Part shown: positions 9,699-19,600 of the stretch, in pieces | Layout: the number at the start of each line of letters is the position of its first letter | Numbering within the stretch: the first letter of the stretch is position 1 | Assembly (NCBI RefSeq): GCF_000023145.1 | Contig: NC_012704.1 | Coordinates: forward strand, 1,736,001-1,800,000 | Direction of reading: 5' to 3' | DNA: 64,000 bases | From: Corynebacterium kroppenstedtii DSM 44385 | GTDB taxonomy: Bacteria; Actinomycetota; Actinomycetes; Mycobacteriales; Mycobacteriaceae | Program-made: the position numbers and the translations under genes | The notes under the pieces: model-generated | The model's database searches: none | Told to the model about the DNA's origin: nothing | What the model saw: the letters and a program-made list of their open reading frames with translations, nothing else

Positions 9699-10181
9699 AT
9701 GAATAACGACCGTCGATGGGAGCGCCCGACCCCCGTCATAGGCGATACAACCTCAGCCACCGAGCGCGCTGAAAAACCAGACGGATGGGCGTTGCCAGAG
9801 GACGTGCGTGCTGCGTTGGACCGCGTTATTGGAGCACGACGCGATATACGCCGCTACCGCTCAGAACCGGTGCCTAACCACCTTGTCCGAACTGTCATCG
9901 ACGCTGGCCATGCTGCACCTAGCGTCGGACATAGCCAGCCATGGCGGTTCATCATCGTCGACGATCCCGCTCTTCGCGATAAAGCCGCCATGCTGGCCGA
10001 CGTCGAAAAGCTAAAACAAGCCGAGCTGCTGACACCCGATAGGAAACAGCGGCTGCTTGACCTGCAACTCGACGGGATTAAGGAGGCACCGCTGGGAATT
10101 GTGGTCGCCTGTGATCGGCGAACCCCAGCGTCCGGGGTCTTGGGGCGCAACACTTTTGTTGATACCGACCTGTGGAGTTGA
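9699..10181 (+). pseudogene. bluB: BluB-type flavin destructase, N-terminal part, interrupted by in-frame TGA
   Basis: The sequence encodes 160 residues of a BluB-like nitroreductase-fold protein, which makes 5,6-dimethylbenzimidazole (the lower ligand of cobalamin) from reduced FMN. Visible family features are RRDIRRYRSEPVP, HAAPSVGHSQPWRF and the DTDLWS motif. The frame then meets TGA at 10179-10181, but homology continues in the same frame without a gap (AAAIENMWLTARAYGLGMGW, the BluB C-terminal part) into the next open frame. The intact ancestral gene would be a BluB-CobT fusion of about 595 codons. Possible explanations are a real nonsense mutation, a sequencing error, or two separate chains made by reinitiation at ATG 10200. 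Confidence 0.75.
10179..10181 (+). other. In-frame TGA splitting the BluB-CobT gene
   Basis: TGA lies between the codons for DLWS and AAAIENMW of BluB. The next in-frame ATG is at 10200, 18 bases downstream of the stop. Confidence 0.85.
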
Positions 10182-10199
10182 GCGGCAGCCATCGAGAAC

Positions 10200-11486
10200 A
10201 TGTGGTTGACCGCGAGGGCCTATGGGCTCGGTATGGGGTGGGTAACACTATTCCGCCCCGATGACCTGGCCGAGCTGCTGCATCTGCCCGAGGGGGTTGA
10301 AACGCTGGGGTGGATGTGCATGGGGTGGCCGGACGAGCGCCCGCCGTCGCCTGGGCTCGAGCGGCGTGCGTGGTCCAAGAAACTTCCCGTTGAGAACCTC
10401 ATTATGCGGAATGGGTGGCGCGACGGAGCCGAGTCACCAGCAAATGCGATCGCGACGCCCGATGACGGCCATATGCCAGATCAGGCGCATGTTGTCGCAG
10501 CTCACGATTCTTCCGACCGGCTTCTCACCCCTCCCGGTTCGCTGGGCATCCTGGATACGACCATGGACAAAGTTGCCGCGGTCGGTGATATACATAACGC
10601 CCAGCACATTCTTATCGGGGCTGACCATCCCGTGACAGCGCATGGTGTCTCATCATTTTCGCCGTCCGTCACGCGGGAAATTATGGACGCGTCAGCCGTT
10701 GGAGAAAGCCTGGGTGTGACGACGGCAGCTGGAGCAGGAATCCCGTCGCTTCTTATTGACGCGGGTATTGAGGGCGATTCAAGCCACGGTGACCAGCGGA
10801 ACCGTAAATGTCGCGAAGGACGCAACGATTGTGCCCATCCTATTCGTTATGTCCACGCTCACGATGCGCGTGGGGATATCGCTACAGCCCCGGCCCTATC
10901 TGCTGCGGATACCCGCGCGTTTGTTGACTACGGGCGGAAACTTGCCGGTGAATTCACTGAACCCATGCTGTTTGCCGTCGGTGAGGTTGGAATCGGGAAC
11001 ACCACTCCTGCCTCCATTGTGGCAGCGCATTTCACCGGGCTTGATGTCGACGATGCTGTAGGCATTGGCGCCCACTCCGATACCGCCATGATGGAGCGGA
11101 AACGCGAGGTTGCCCGGCAGGCTCTGTCGCGCGTTCACCCCTCCTCCCCTATTGATGCTCTTGCCGAGTTCGGCGGGCCCGAGTTCGCGGTCACGACCGG
11201 ACTGTGCTTGGGCGCGTTGGATAATCACCATGTCGTTGTCTTGGATGGGCTCGCTATTTCTGTGGCCGCGTTGGCTGCGGTGCAGATTAATCCCGCGGTT
11301 CAATCACACCTGGTCGCGGGGCACGTAAGCCGGGAAGCCGCTCATCACACCGTCATTACGCACTTGGGGTTGGAGCCTCTGCTCGCTCTTCGGTTCCGAT
11401 GCGGCGAAGGGGTCGGCGCCGTTCTGGCCACACAGATGATCATGACGGGGCTTAGTGCTCGACGCCACACCGGACGCACCGCTTAG
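10200..11486 (+). CDS. cobT: BluB C-terminal remnant fused to CobT (nicotinate-nucleotide-dimethylbenzimidazole phosphoribosyltransferase)
   Basis: The open frame is 428 residues. Residues 1-75 are the end of BluB (MWLTARAYGLGMGW to LIMRNGW). From about residue 90 the protein is CobT, which joins dimethylbenzimidazole to nicotinate ribotide for the cobalamin lower ligand. It shows PPGSLG, a variant ADHPVTAHGVSSFSPSVT (usually GDHGV), VGEVGIGNTTPAS, VVLDGLAISVAALAA and the catalytic-Glu segment RCGEGVGA. A basic, Cys-containing stretch near residues 197-215 fits the family poorly and may reflect a compensated pair of frameshifts. Without the upstream BluB half, DMB synthesis is doubtful, whereas CobT could still work. 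No other cobalamin gene is nearby. Confidence 0.75.
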   Translation: MWLTARAYGLGMGWVTLFRPDDLAELLHLPEGVETLGWMCMGWPDERPPSPGLERRAWSKKLPVENLIMRNGWRDGAESPANAIATPDDGHMPDQAHVVAAHDSSDRLLTPPGSLGILDTTMDKVAAVGDIHNAQHILIGADHPVTAHGVSSFSPSVTREIMDASAVGESLGVTTAAGAGIPSLLIDAGIEGDSSHGDQRNRKCREGRNDCAHPIRYVHAHDARGDIATAPALSAADTRAFVDYGRKLAGEFTEPMLFAVGEVGIGNTTPASIVAAHFTGLDVDDAVGIGAHSDTAMMERKREVARQALSRVHPSSPIDALAEFGGPEFAVTTGLCLGALDNHHVVVLDGLAISVAALAAVQINPAVQSHLVAGHVSREAAHHTVITHLGLEPLLALRFRCGEGVGAVLATQMIMTGLSARRHTGRTA

Positions 11487-11538
11487 GCCGCCTTTCAACT
11501 AGTCCATCCTTTGGACTCGGCGCGGATCGTCGTCGTTA

Positions 11539-12096
11539 CTACGAGGACTGTCTACCTCCGCGGCCCCACCGCTGGTAAGCCTCCAAGTACCCATCAGCGC
11601 GCTCCCAATAATCAATGCGGTGCGCCCACGCGTAAAATTCTGCCGAGTGGTTCGGAATGAAGGTATGCACTAGCTCATGAACAATAACCTGGTCAAGGAC
11701 GTAATCGGGAACGTCCTTCAGGTAATGACTAATCCGAATTCTCCCCGTATCCGTGGAACATGAAGCCCACCGACGCTCCATATTGGTCACCCACCGAATA
11801 TCCGTCCATTCCGCACGGTTTTCCAAATATTTCGCATTCAGACGACGGGCCCGCCGGTGGAGATCGTCATCTGACTTATCCGCGACGGACGATTTCTTTT
11901 CCACCCTACGAACAAGGGACTCAACAGAATCACGCAACGCTGCGGCCGACATTCTCGCCGGTGCCATGACGACGATCCGACCAGACTCTCGGCGGGCGGA
12001 CAATGTTTTCTTCCTCCGCGACGACAGACGTATTTCTACCTCTGGCGCAAAGTCCTCCACGACCGTAGCGACGTCTCGCTTGACTCTGGGGGGCAT
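11539..12096 (-). CDS. YgjP/SprT-like M48-family metallopeptidase
   Basis: The protein is 185 residues. The C-terminal half carries the zinc motif HELVH followed by the third ligand region (NHSAEFYAWAHRIDYWERADGYLEAY), matching YgjP-like (DUF45) metallopeptidases. Upstream segments TDIRWVTNMERRWASC and SHYLKDVPDYVLDQVIV are also family features. No signal peptide is visible, so it should be cytoplasmic. Substrate is unknown. It converges with the cobT gene and is divergent from the frameshifted gene at 12217. Confidence 0.85.
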   Translation of the reverse strand: MPPRVKRDVATVVEDFAPEVEIRLSSRRKKTLSARRESGRIVVMAPARMSAAALRDSVESLVRRVEKKSSVADKSDDDLHRRARRLNAKYLENRAEWTDIRWVTNMERRWASCSTDTGRIRISHYLKDVPDYVLDQVIVHELVHTFIPNHSAEFYAWAHRIDYWERADGYLEAYQRWGRGGRQSS

Positions 12097-12216
12097 AGTT
12101 TCACTCTACAGTGTGGCCAAGGGGGTGCCGGTACACTACACATAGCACTGTGCCGCAGAGCACAGCCGGGGGAAATCCAGATCAATGAATCGTTCACAAA
12201 ACCAAGGGGGAGCACC

Positions 12217-13145
12217 GTGCGGTGGCCACACACTATCTGCTTATCATCCGGGACCCGCGTTTTTGTTCAACCCGACGGGTGGCTTCGCGTCGGTGCAGAC
12301 ACCTCTACGGCGGTAGTCATTCCCATGGCCGACCGACCCACCGCCCAGCGCGTCGCCCGGGCACTCCTCGCTTGTTCATCGCCGCAACCGACGTCGGCAA
12401 TTATCGGCAGAATCGAGCGGGCGGTGTCTTCATCGTTCGCACTCACCCTTATCGACGAACTCCTGCGCACTCCCCTGCTAGTTGCTGGAAATGTCCGCCC
12501 CGGGCAAAGCAGAACGAGCGTCACGCCCCCACACAGGATCATTGCTGTAGAGCCGTTGTCGCACGTACTTGCCGATATATTCCCCGGTCAGCGCACCCTT
12601 TCGCCCAACGTTGTTGAGACTACCGGCGGGGCGCTGGCGTCCGACACGGACCTGCCTGAGCCGAATGAACCACGGGATTCGGAACGCACCACCCTCGGGC
12701 GAGTAACGTTGCGGTGGCTGTACCTTCCCCCGGTCTGCTGGCCAGCGTCGATGAGCCGTATTTATTCGTGACCATTCGTGATGGTGCGCTCAGGATTGGC
12801 CCTGCCATGACCGGGTCATCCGCACATCTAGTCGGCAATGCCAGCGGGTGCCCGCTGTGTATGCATATGGCGACGGTGTCTCCTGATCTGGTCGACGAGG
12901 CGATTTCTGGCCGCAGTGCTGGCACGCTAACGCTCACGTACGAGATGGTCACTGTCGCCCGCGGGATCATCTCGGCGCAGTGGTCGGTCTTTAGTGACTG
13001 GCTCGCTCTTCCGTCGCTCCCGACCCCGCCGACGGTGGGCGCGTCGATAAGTATGAATCCTCGGACGTTGGAGGTTGTGCGGACACCGATTCCCAGGGAC
13101 TCGCATTGCCCTGTGTGCGGCATTATCGGTCCGCGCTGGCTGTAA
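12217..13145 (+). pseudogene. Frameshifted cyclodehydratase-like (Rv3196-type) gene
   Basis: The first frame opens with GTG 12217 (AAGGGGGAG upstream) and runs to 12771; the second frame, open from 12669, carries GTG 12714 and ends at 13145. Joined, they would give about 309 residues, close to the M. tuberculosis Rv3196 family. That family is annotated as cyclodehydratase-like or TOMM leader-peptide-binding and lies between the Rv3195 and uvrD2 genes there, as here. The second half has two CxxC pairs (GCPLC and HCPVCG) likely to bind zinc, plus LRIGPAM and PPTVGASISM. The shift of -1 could lie anywhere in 12669-12771; a run of five C at 12727-12731 is one candidate site. I see no convincing slippery heptamer. 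Alternatives are a sequencing error or two coupled genes. The exact function is unknown. Confidence 0.6.
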
Positions 13146-13207
13146 CAGCGCGGTGATCTAACATCGCCGTTTGCTGGTTACGTCAACCCCCTTCTTAATC
13201 CTCCGCC

Positions 13208-15325
13208 TTATGTTGAATCAGCGATGATGCGGAGAATATCGTCCCCGTAGAGTTCTAGTTTCGCGGGGCCAATGCCGCTGATGTCCAGGAGTTCTTGTGC
13301 GGTGGATGGTTGTTGCTCGGCAATGGCCATCATGGTGGCATTACTGAACACGGTGTAGCTAGGCGTTCTCTGCTGGTGCGCGCGCCTTAGCCTCCAGCGC
13401 TGCAGAGCGTCAACAAGGTTGGCGTCGACGTCGTTGCCACACCTGCTGCAATGCCCCATCACCTTCTCGGCTGGGGTTTGTAGCGTGGCCCCGCACTCCG
13501 AGCACAAGCGTGAACTACGCTTCCTTTTCCGCCGGTGGTCAGCCGAACTCTTCGACGTCGGGGCGATGCTGTCAAGGAACCGCGTGCGTTTCCGGGATGC
13601 CCTGCCCCCTGACTCGCGTGCCAGCGACCAGCTCAGTTGCAGATGCTCACGCGCACGGGTCACCGCCACATACAGTAATCGGCGTTCTTCTTCGATTGCC
13701 GACGATCCCAGGGCGATAGCCTGCCGGATGGGTAGTGTTCCTTCCACAAGGCCAACGACAAATACGGCGTCCCACTCCAGGCCTTTTGCAGCGTGGATCG
13801 TCGCCAGGGTGACGCCTTCTACCCCAGCTGGGGGCCGGTTCGATTGGGCGCGCTCGCGGAGGATGCTCATCACGGCGGGCATGTCCGCGCCGGGCGAGGC
13901 GTGAACAATATCCGCGATCAGGTGGTAGAGGGAGGATAACGATTCCCACCGCTCGCGTGCCCGCTCTCCGGCCGGGGCTTGGGCGGACAGTCCTTGGCGA
14001 GCCAACACGGCCTTGATGTCCGAAACCAGCGCATCGCCGGTGTGAATAGTCCCCGACTCCATGTGAGCACTGGCCAGACGCTCTAAGGCTGCCAGTGAAC
14101 CGGTGATCTCAGAGCGGTCGAAGAAGCTCTTTCCACCGCGGACGTGGTGCGGGATGTTGGCTTCATCCAGGGCGTGCTCAAATTTTTCCGATTGCGCATT
14201 GAGCCGGAACAGTATTGCTATTTCCGACGGCGGGACGCCGGATTCAATGAGCCGGCGAATTCTGCGCGCGACGACGGCGGCTTCCAGGGATTCGTCGTCG
14301 AATTCTTCAAAGACGGGCTCCGGGCCGGCGGGGCGTTGCCCTTCGAGTGTGAAATCCGCCGTTGATACTCCGTCGCGTGACTGAGAAATAACTTTGTTGG
14401 CCAGGCCGACGACTTGGGGCGTGGAGCGGTAATCGCGCTGCAACCGGACGACGGTGGCATTCTCGAAGCGTTGGGGGAACCGAAGTAGAAATGATGGATC
14501 GGCGCCAGTGAACGAGTAGATCGTTTGGTTTGCGTCTCCAACGACGGTGATATCGTCGCGGTCTCCTAACCACCCGTCTAACACGCGTTGTTGCAGGGGC
14601 GTGACGTCCTGGAATTCGTCGACCACGAAGCTTCGGTATCGTGCGCGGAATTCCTCTGCGACTTCCGGCAGGTTTTCCATTGCACCGGCGACGTAGAGAA
14701 GAAGGTCGTCGAAATCGAGGAAGACGCCTTCCGGTGTCGCCTTAATGTCTTCGTAGACGCGGTACGCGTCGGCAACTTTGTCTGCCGCAATGGGGGGCTC
14801 ACGGTGGAGTTGTTCGACACGTTTTTCGTAGTCGGCGGCGGAAATCAGCCTAGCTTTGGACCATTCGATTTCACCGATGACGTCGCGGATGGTCTCTTTC
14901 CCGGCTTTGATTCCGGTGTGGCGAAGTGCCCTGGACACCATGCGGAATTTGTCATCGAGGATTCTCCACGGCAGGTCGCCTGCTATTCGTGGCCAGAAGT
15001 AGGAGAGCTGTTTGCGGGCTGCAGCGTGGAATGTTCGTGCTTGGACTGCGCCTGCGCCCATGATGCGGAGGCGTTCTCTCATTTCCTCGGCAGCTTTGGT
15101 GGTGAAGGTGACGGCATGGACTTGTTGTGGAGTAACAAATCCTTGATTTATCAGATATGCGATGCGATGGGTGATCGTGCGTGTTTTGCCGGTTCCTGCT
15201 CCGGCGACGATGGCGAGGGGGCCTCGTGGGGCAGTTGCAGCTTCGTATTGATCGGAATCGAGTTCCTCGAGTGAGAGGTTAAGGCGATTCCCTGCCCCAT
15301 TGCGGGGGCTACGATAAGGGGCCAT
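13208..15325 (-). CDS. uvrD2: UvrD2-type superfamily 1 DNA helicase with HRDC domain
   Basis: The protein is 705 residues from ATG 15325, which follows GGAAGGAG; an ATG at 15340 is in frame. Walker A reads AGAGTGKT (residues 41-48). Motif II lies in VVDEFQDVTPLQQ, motif III in GDANQTIYSFTGADP and motif VI in LLYVAVTRAREHL. After the motor come a four-Cys segment (SECGATLQ and HCSRCG) and a C-terminal HRDC domain (TYSVF-type start, ending ISGIGPAKLELYGDDIL). This layout is that of mycobacterial UvrD2, a 3'-5' helicase of DNA repair. It is the first of several minus-strand repair genes. Confidence 0.92.
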   Translation of the reverse strand: MAPYRSPRNGAGNRLNLSLEELDSDQYEAATAPRGPLAIVAGAGTGKTRTITHRIAYLINQGFVTPQQVHAVTFTTKAAEEMRERLRIMGAGAVQARTFHAAARKQLSYFWPRIAGDLPWRILDDKFRMVSRALRHTGIKAGKETIRDVIGEIEWSKARLISAADYEKRVEQLHREPPIAADKVADAYRVYEDIKATPEGVFLDFDDLLLYVAGAMENLPEVAEEFRARYRSFVVDEFQDVTPLQQRVLDGWLGDRDDITVVGDANQTIYSFTGADPSFLLRFPQRFENATVVRLQRDYRSTPQVVGLANKVISQSRDGVSTADFTLEGQRPAGPEPVFEEFDDESLEAAVVARRIRRLIESGVPPSEIAILFRLNAQSEKFEHALDEANIPHHVRGGKSFFDRSEITGSLAALERLASAHMESGTIHTGDALVSDIKAVLARQGLSAQAPAGERARERWESLSSLYHLIADIVHASPGADMPAVMSILRERAQSNRPPAGVEGVTLATIHAAKGLEWDAVFVVGLVEGTLPIRQAIALGSSAIEEERRLLYVAVTRAREHLQLSWSLARESGGRASRKRTRFLDSIAPTSKSSADHRRKRKRSSRLCSECGATLQTPAEKVMGHCSRCGNDVDANLVDALQRWRLRRAHQQRTPSYTVFSNATMMAIAEQQPSTAQELLDISGIGPAKLELYGDDILRIIADST

Positions 15326-15365
15326 CCTTCTCCTTCCCATGGTTGGCCATCGTCGTAGAAGCTTG

Positions 15366-16508
15366 CTATTTCTTTTCCGCCCCGGACTTGCGGGGTTTCA
15401 CATTTTTCGCGCTGGGGTTGCGTGGGGTATTTGCCTGTCCGTCGCTGACTTCGGCGGGATACACGCGCCGCACGTAGAGCAACCGGTCGCCCTGTTCGAC
15501 GACGTTGGCTTCGGGGGAATCGATGCGGTACAGCTCGCCGGACCGCACCACGCCGAGCACGATGTCGGAGAGGTTTCTGGGGTGGCCGCCGACTTCGTCG
15601 TCTCGTACGACGCGCTCAGCGATGGAGAATCCTTCATCGGGGCTGAGGAGGTCTTCCATCATCTCAACAACGGAGGGGGTCATCGTGGCCAAGCCCAACA
15701 TTCGGCCCGCGGTTTCGGAGGAAATAACAACTGAGTCTGCGCCCGATTGCCGCACCAAGTGGACGTTTTCTGATTCGCGGACACTGGCCACGATAGTGGC
15801 GGAGGGGGCAATTTCACGGACCGATAGCGTGACGAGGACGGCGGTGTCGTCCATATTTGGCGCGACAACCACTGATCGGGCCCGCGACACACCTGCTAGG
15901 CGGAGGACATCGGCTTTGGTGGCGGACCCGTTGACTGTTACGAGACCTCTGTTTTCGGCGGCGGCCAAAGAATCTTTGTCGGTGTCGACGACGACGATCT
16001 GGCTCGGGGGAAGCCCGTCTTCAACGAGGGCAGAGACGGCGGATCGGCCTTTGGTGCCGTAGCCGACGACGACAGTATGGTTACGCAAGTGTCTCCTCCA
16101 CCTTTGGATTTGTAATGCTCGACGGGATGCTTCGGTTAAGACGGACAGTGTCGTACCGACCAATAAGACCAGGAATACGATACGCATTGGTGTGATGACC
16201 AGGATGTTGACAATGCGCGCGTTTTCTGTGACGGGTGTGATGTCGCCATACCCTGTTGTTGTCAAGGAAACAGTGGAATAGTACAGCGCATCGATGAACG
16301 TCAGGTGCTCTGAGTACCCGTCTTTGTCCAACCAACAAATAACCGATGCTACAAGGAGCAGGACCAGCGCATAGAAGAATCGACGAACGATCAGCCACCA
16401 AGGACTCAAAGGTGCTTGCGAAGGAATCCGGACGATGTTGACCAGCGCATGCACGGGCAAATTGTTAAGGGGTGCCTGATCCCCGCGCACTTTGAAGCGC
16501 TCACGCAT
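15366..16508 (-). CDS. Two-transmembrane K+ channel with RCK/TrkA domain
   Basis: The protein is 380 residues. It has a membrane segment (about residues 43-60), a pore helix with the potassium selectivity filter TTGYGD (84-89) and a second membrane segment (about 100-122). These are followed by an RCK N-domain with a nucleotide-binding GYGTKG motif (about residue 148) and an RCK C-domain. The chain ends in a short basic tail. It corresponds in position to M. tuberculosis Rv3200c. It would assemble as a tetrameric, ligand-gated K+ channel in the plasma membrane. Confidence 0.9.
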   Translation of the reverse strand: MRERFKVRGDQAPLNNLPVHALVNIVRIPSQAPLSPWWLIVRRFFYALVLLLVASVICWLDKDGYSEHLTFIDALYYSTVSLTTTGYGDITPVTENARIVNILVITPMRIVFLVLLVGTTLSVLTEASRRALQIQRWRRHLRNHTVVVGYGTKGRSAVSALVEDGLPPSQIVVVDTDKDSLAAAENRGLVTVNGSATKADVLRLAGVSRARSVVVAPNMDDTAVLVTLSVREIAPSATIVASVRESENVHLVRQSGADSVVISSETAGRMLGLATMTPSVVEMMEDLLSPDEGFSIAERVVRDDEVGGHPRNLSDIVLGVVRSGELYRIDSPEANVVEQGDRLLYVRRVYPAEVSDGQANTPRNPSAKNVKPRKSGAEKK

Positions 16509-16638
16509 TATGTATCACCCGCATGGCGTTTCATTCTCCTTACTCGCTGGTGGTCGGTGTGCTGGTTTGGAACGTGGCTAATTTCAGGGACAGGTGCAAA
16601 CTGTCCTCCCCCATTACGTCGCACGTTCACACGGTTAC

Positions 16639-19600
16639 TCACTGCATACTATCGCCAGATTGTTCATTATCTGAGTCGTCCAGTGTAGAAAGGACACTCT
16701 GAGCGAGTTCGTCCGGGGATGGTAAGTCAGTGGGTTCGTAGGTCTCGTTAAGCCTGACGTAGTGAAAAGCTGCCCTGATAGTGGCGTTCGGTGTACCTGT
16801 GTCAGCTAACTGTCGGCGCAGAGCTTCTTTATACATCGCAAGTTGGATCTCTGCTCTTTTCATATCTTGACCAGTAGGTTTCTTACCAGTCTTCCAGTCG
16901 ACGATGAACCATTCTGGTGTGCCATTCTTCTCGCTCTTGAAGATGGCATCCATGCGGCCACGGATGAAGTAGCCTCCCAGATTCAGAGTAAATGGGCGTT
17001 CAACGTCCCACGCTGTTTTCCCAGCCCATGGTGACTTCATAAATGCTTTTTTGAGGTGATCGAGTTCGGGCTGAGAGATAGGAATATCGTCGTCGCTATC
17101 CTCCATTGCGCCTAGCAATTCATCATCGTCGATGAGCGCAGAGGCACCGCCCAGCTCTGCCTCCAACCAGTTATGAAATGCCGTGCCTCTCTTGGCGTAT
17201 GGGTTGGGTTTGAAGGGCACTGGCCGAGCACGACGACGCGCAAATGCTTCGGGGTCAGCTGAAGCTAGCATCATTTCCGAGGTCGTCAACTCCAAACCGA
17301 GGGGAACATCGGTGTGGCTCACGTAGGCGGCTCGTGCTTCTTCGATCAGTGCGGTGGTCTCATTTTCCCACGTGGCGGCCAAAGTACCGGGGTCCGCCTG
17401 TGGCGTGTAGCCCTTTCCGGGGTCAGCAGACTCAGCCTTGAGATCTTCCATAGCTGCCCGTACTAACTCAGCTGCTTTGTCGACGGCTTCACGACGCTCT
17501 CCTAGCGGATCGGATGGCCATATAGGAGCTTCACTCTGAGGTTCATCACTCACGGTCTCTAAAGGCGGTTCCGTGAGGTCGAGGTTCCACGTTGGGTGAT
17601 CTCCACCGGAATGTGCTGTGATCCGAAGTGGCTCCTCTGCATGAGTTGCTTGGAGTTCTTCGAAACGCGCATTGACATCAATGCCCAATTTGCCTGCGAC
17701 GATGTTCTGGACCTGAAAGAAGCGGTGTGACTTCTGAAGGTAGTTTTTACTAGCTGGGTTAACACTGTGCCCGGAAACAAGCAGTCGGCGCGCACTCCTA
17801 GTGATGGCTACGTAAAAGAGGAAATCAGAATCCCTTATGTCAACGCTCTGAATCTCTTTTTTATATTCTTTTTCTGCTGACTGAATGTCCTTCCATGTCG
17901 CCAGCTCGGTGTCCTTGAATACAGGGAAGCCTAGTGGGTTAGCGGGTGAACGGGGGTCGCCTCGGAGCGCGGAGGGCAGAATTTTCGAGCTTCGCAACCA
18001 CGTCCCGGTCCAGTTTCCTTTTTTCTTTCCCTTCTTCTGCTTCGAACCTGAACTTAGATCTGGACTGTTATACGTTGAGTCATCACAAAACGGAACAGCA
18101 ACGACATCCCATTCCAATCCCTTCGCACTGTGAACAGTGAGAATTTGAACCTGATCCGAATGAACAGAGACTTCTCCGGCTTCTATAGTCGTTCCCGGTG
18201 CCTCATCCGCCGCTCTTAGATACTCGAGAAATTCCTGTGTACTTCCCCCATGTGCTGTGAAGTCTTCGGCAACATCACGTAGTCGATCAAGGTGAATGGT
18301 TCCTGCGGCACCATCCTCGGACGGATCTTGGCGAGCAAGCACCTCAGTTCTGATGCTTAAGGTGCTCTCAATCTGGGCAAGAAGGTCCGGAAGCGGCACC
18401 GTCATACTCTGCCGACGCAGCCACCGCAGTTCAGCTGATAATGCCTGTAACCGCATGCGCCCTTCATTGCTGAACGCCGATTTATTTCCCTGGTCTGATG
18501 ATATTCCAAGATCCGCAATTGCATCAGCCAGACTAACTTCCGTTCCATCTCCCGGAAGTTCAAGCTCGTTAGCTTTTTCTTCAAATACTTCGATGGAATC
18601 AATTTCTTTGTGTTTCGATTTCCTCGTCCCGGATTGATTGTCGGATCCTCGAGCAAGGTCCTTAGCCCTGTTACTGAGGGTTTTGATATCCCGGGTTCCC
18701 ATCCGCCATCGCGGGCTACTGAGCACTTCGAGCGTAGCTTCATCATCACTTGGATCAACCACTACTCGCAGTACAGACAAGACCTCCCTGACTTCGGGGA
18801 TGTCATCGAGTGAGTCTGGCGACATACCAACGGGAATGCCTCGCTTCATAAGAGCTTCAGCAAATGGGGTTATGTGGTCGTTTTTTCGCACAAGGATCGC
18901 GCCTGTAAATGGCTTAGTTGGCTCACCCTGTGACTTATTCTGCATCGCAGATCGGTATTCCTGTTCAAAAACGTCGGCAACCCACTCGACTTCATCGCGC
19001 TCATCTAGAGCCCATTTCACGGAGACGACCCCAGCGCTCCCTTTTTTACCGCTACTCAACGTCGGTGCAAGTGCCGAAGAGTCAGCGTCAACAGCATCAA
19101 AGCCACAGCCTTCCCCACCAGACAAGGCATCGTGCGATATAGCATTGGCTAGTTCGAGTACTTCATCCGGGTTGCGAAATGATTGAGAGAGAGCTCTCTT
19201 TTCACAGGGGACAAGAACACCACCCTGGTACCGGGGAAAATCATCCAGGAATTGATACAAATTGCCGGGGCTTGCACCACGGAAACCGTAGATACTTTGC
19301 ATTGGGTCCCCCACCGCTGTCACCCCAACAGGTTTATCGACTGAACCCTTTTCCTCTAAGTCAGACTGAGAACCAAAAAGACTACTTAAAAAAGCATGCT
19401 GTGCGTAGTTGGTGTCCTGATATTCGTCGAGGAAAATAGCGTGGTACCGCATACGCAATTCCTGCCCTATCTCAGGATACTTTCGAACTAGCTGCGTAGC
19501 TTTTGCAGTAATCTGTCCATACGTCATCAGCAGTTTGTCAGAGAGTCTCTTGTAGAACTCTTGCTGATATTTAAGAAGCATCAAGCGATCATGATGCGGT

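Noticed and set aside
10179..10181. Selenocysteine at the BluB TGA
   Set aside because: The position is not a catalytic Cys in BluB, and I saw no convincing downstream SECIS-like hairpin.
12669..12771. Programmed -1 frameshift in the cyclodehydratase-like gene
   Set aside because: No X-XXY-YYZ slippery heptamer or stimulating hairpin is evident; mutation or error is simpler.
14588..15274. 228-residue plus-strand open frame
   Set aside because: Antisense to uvrD2 with atypical composition.
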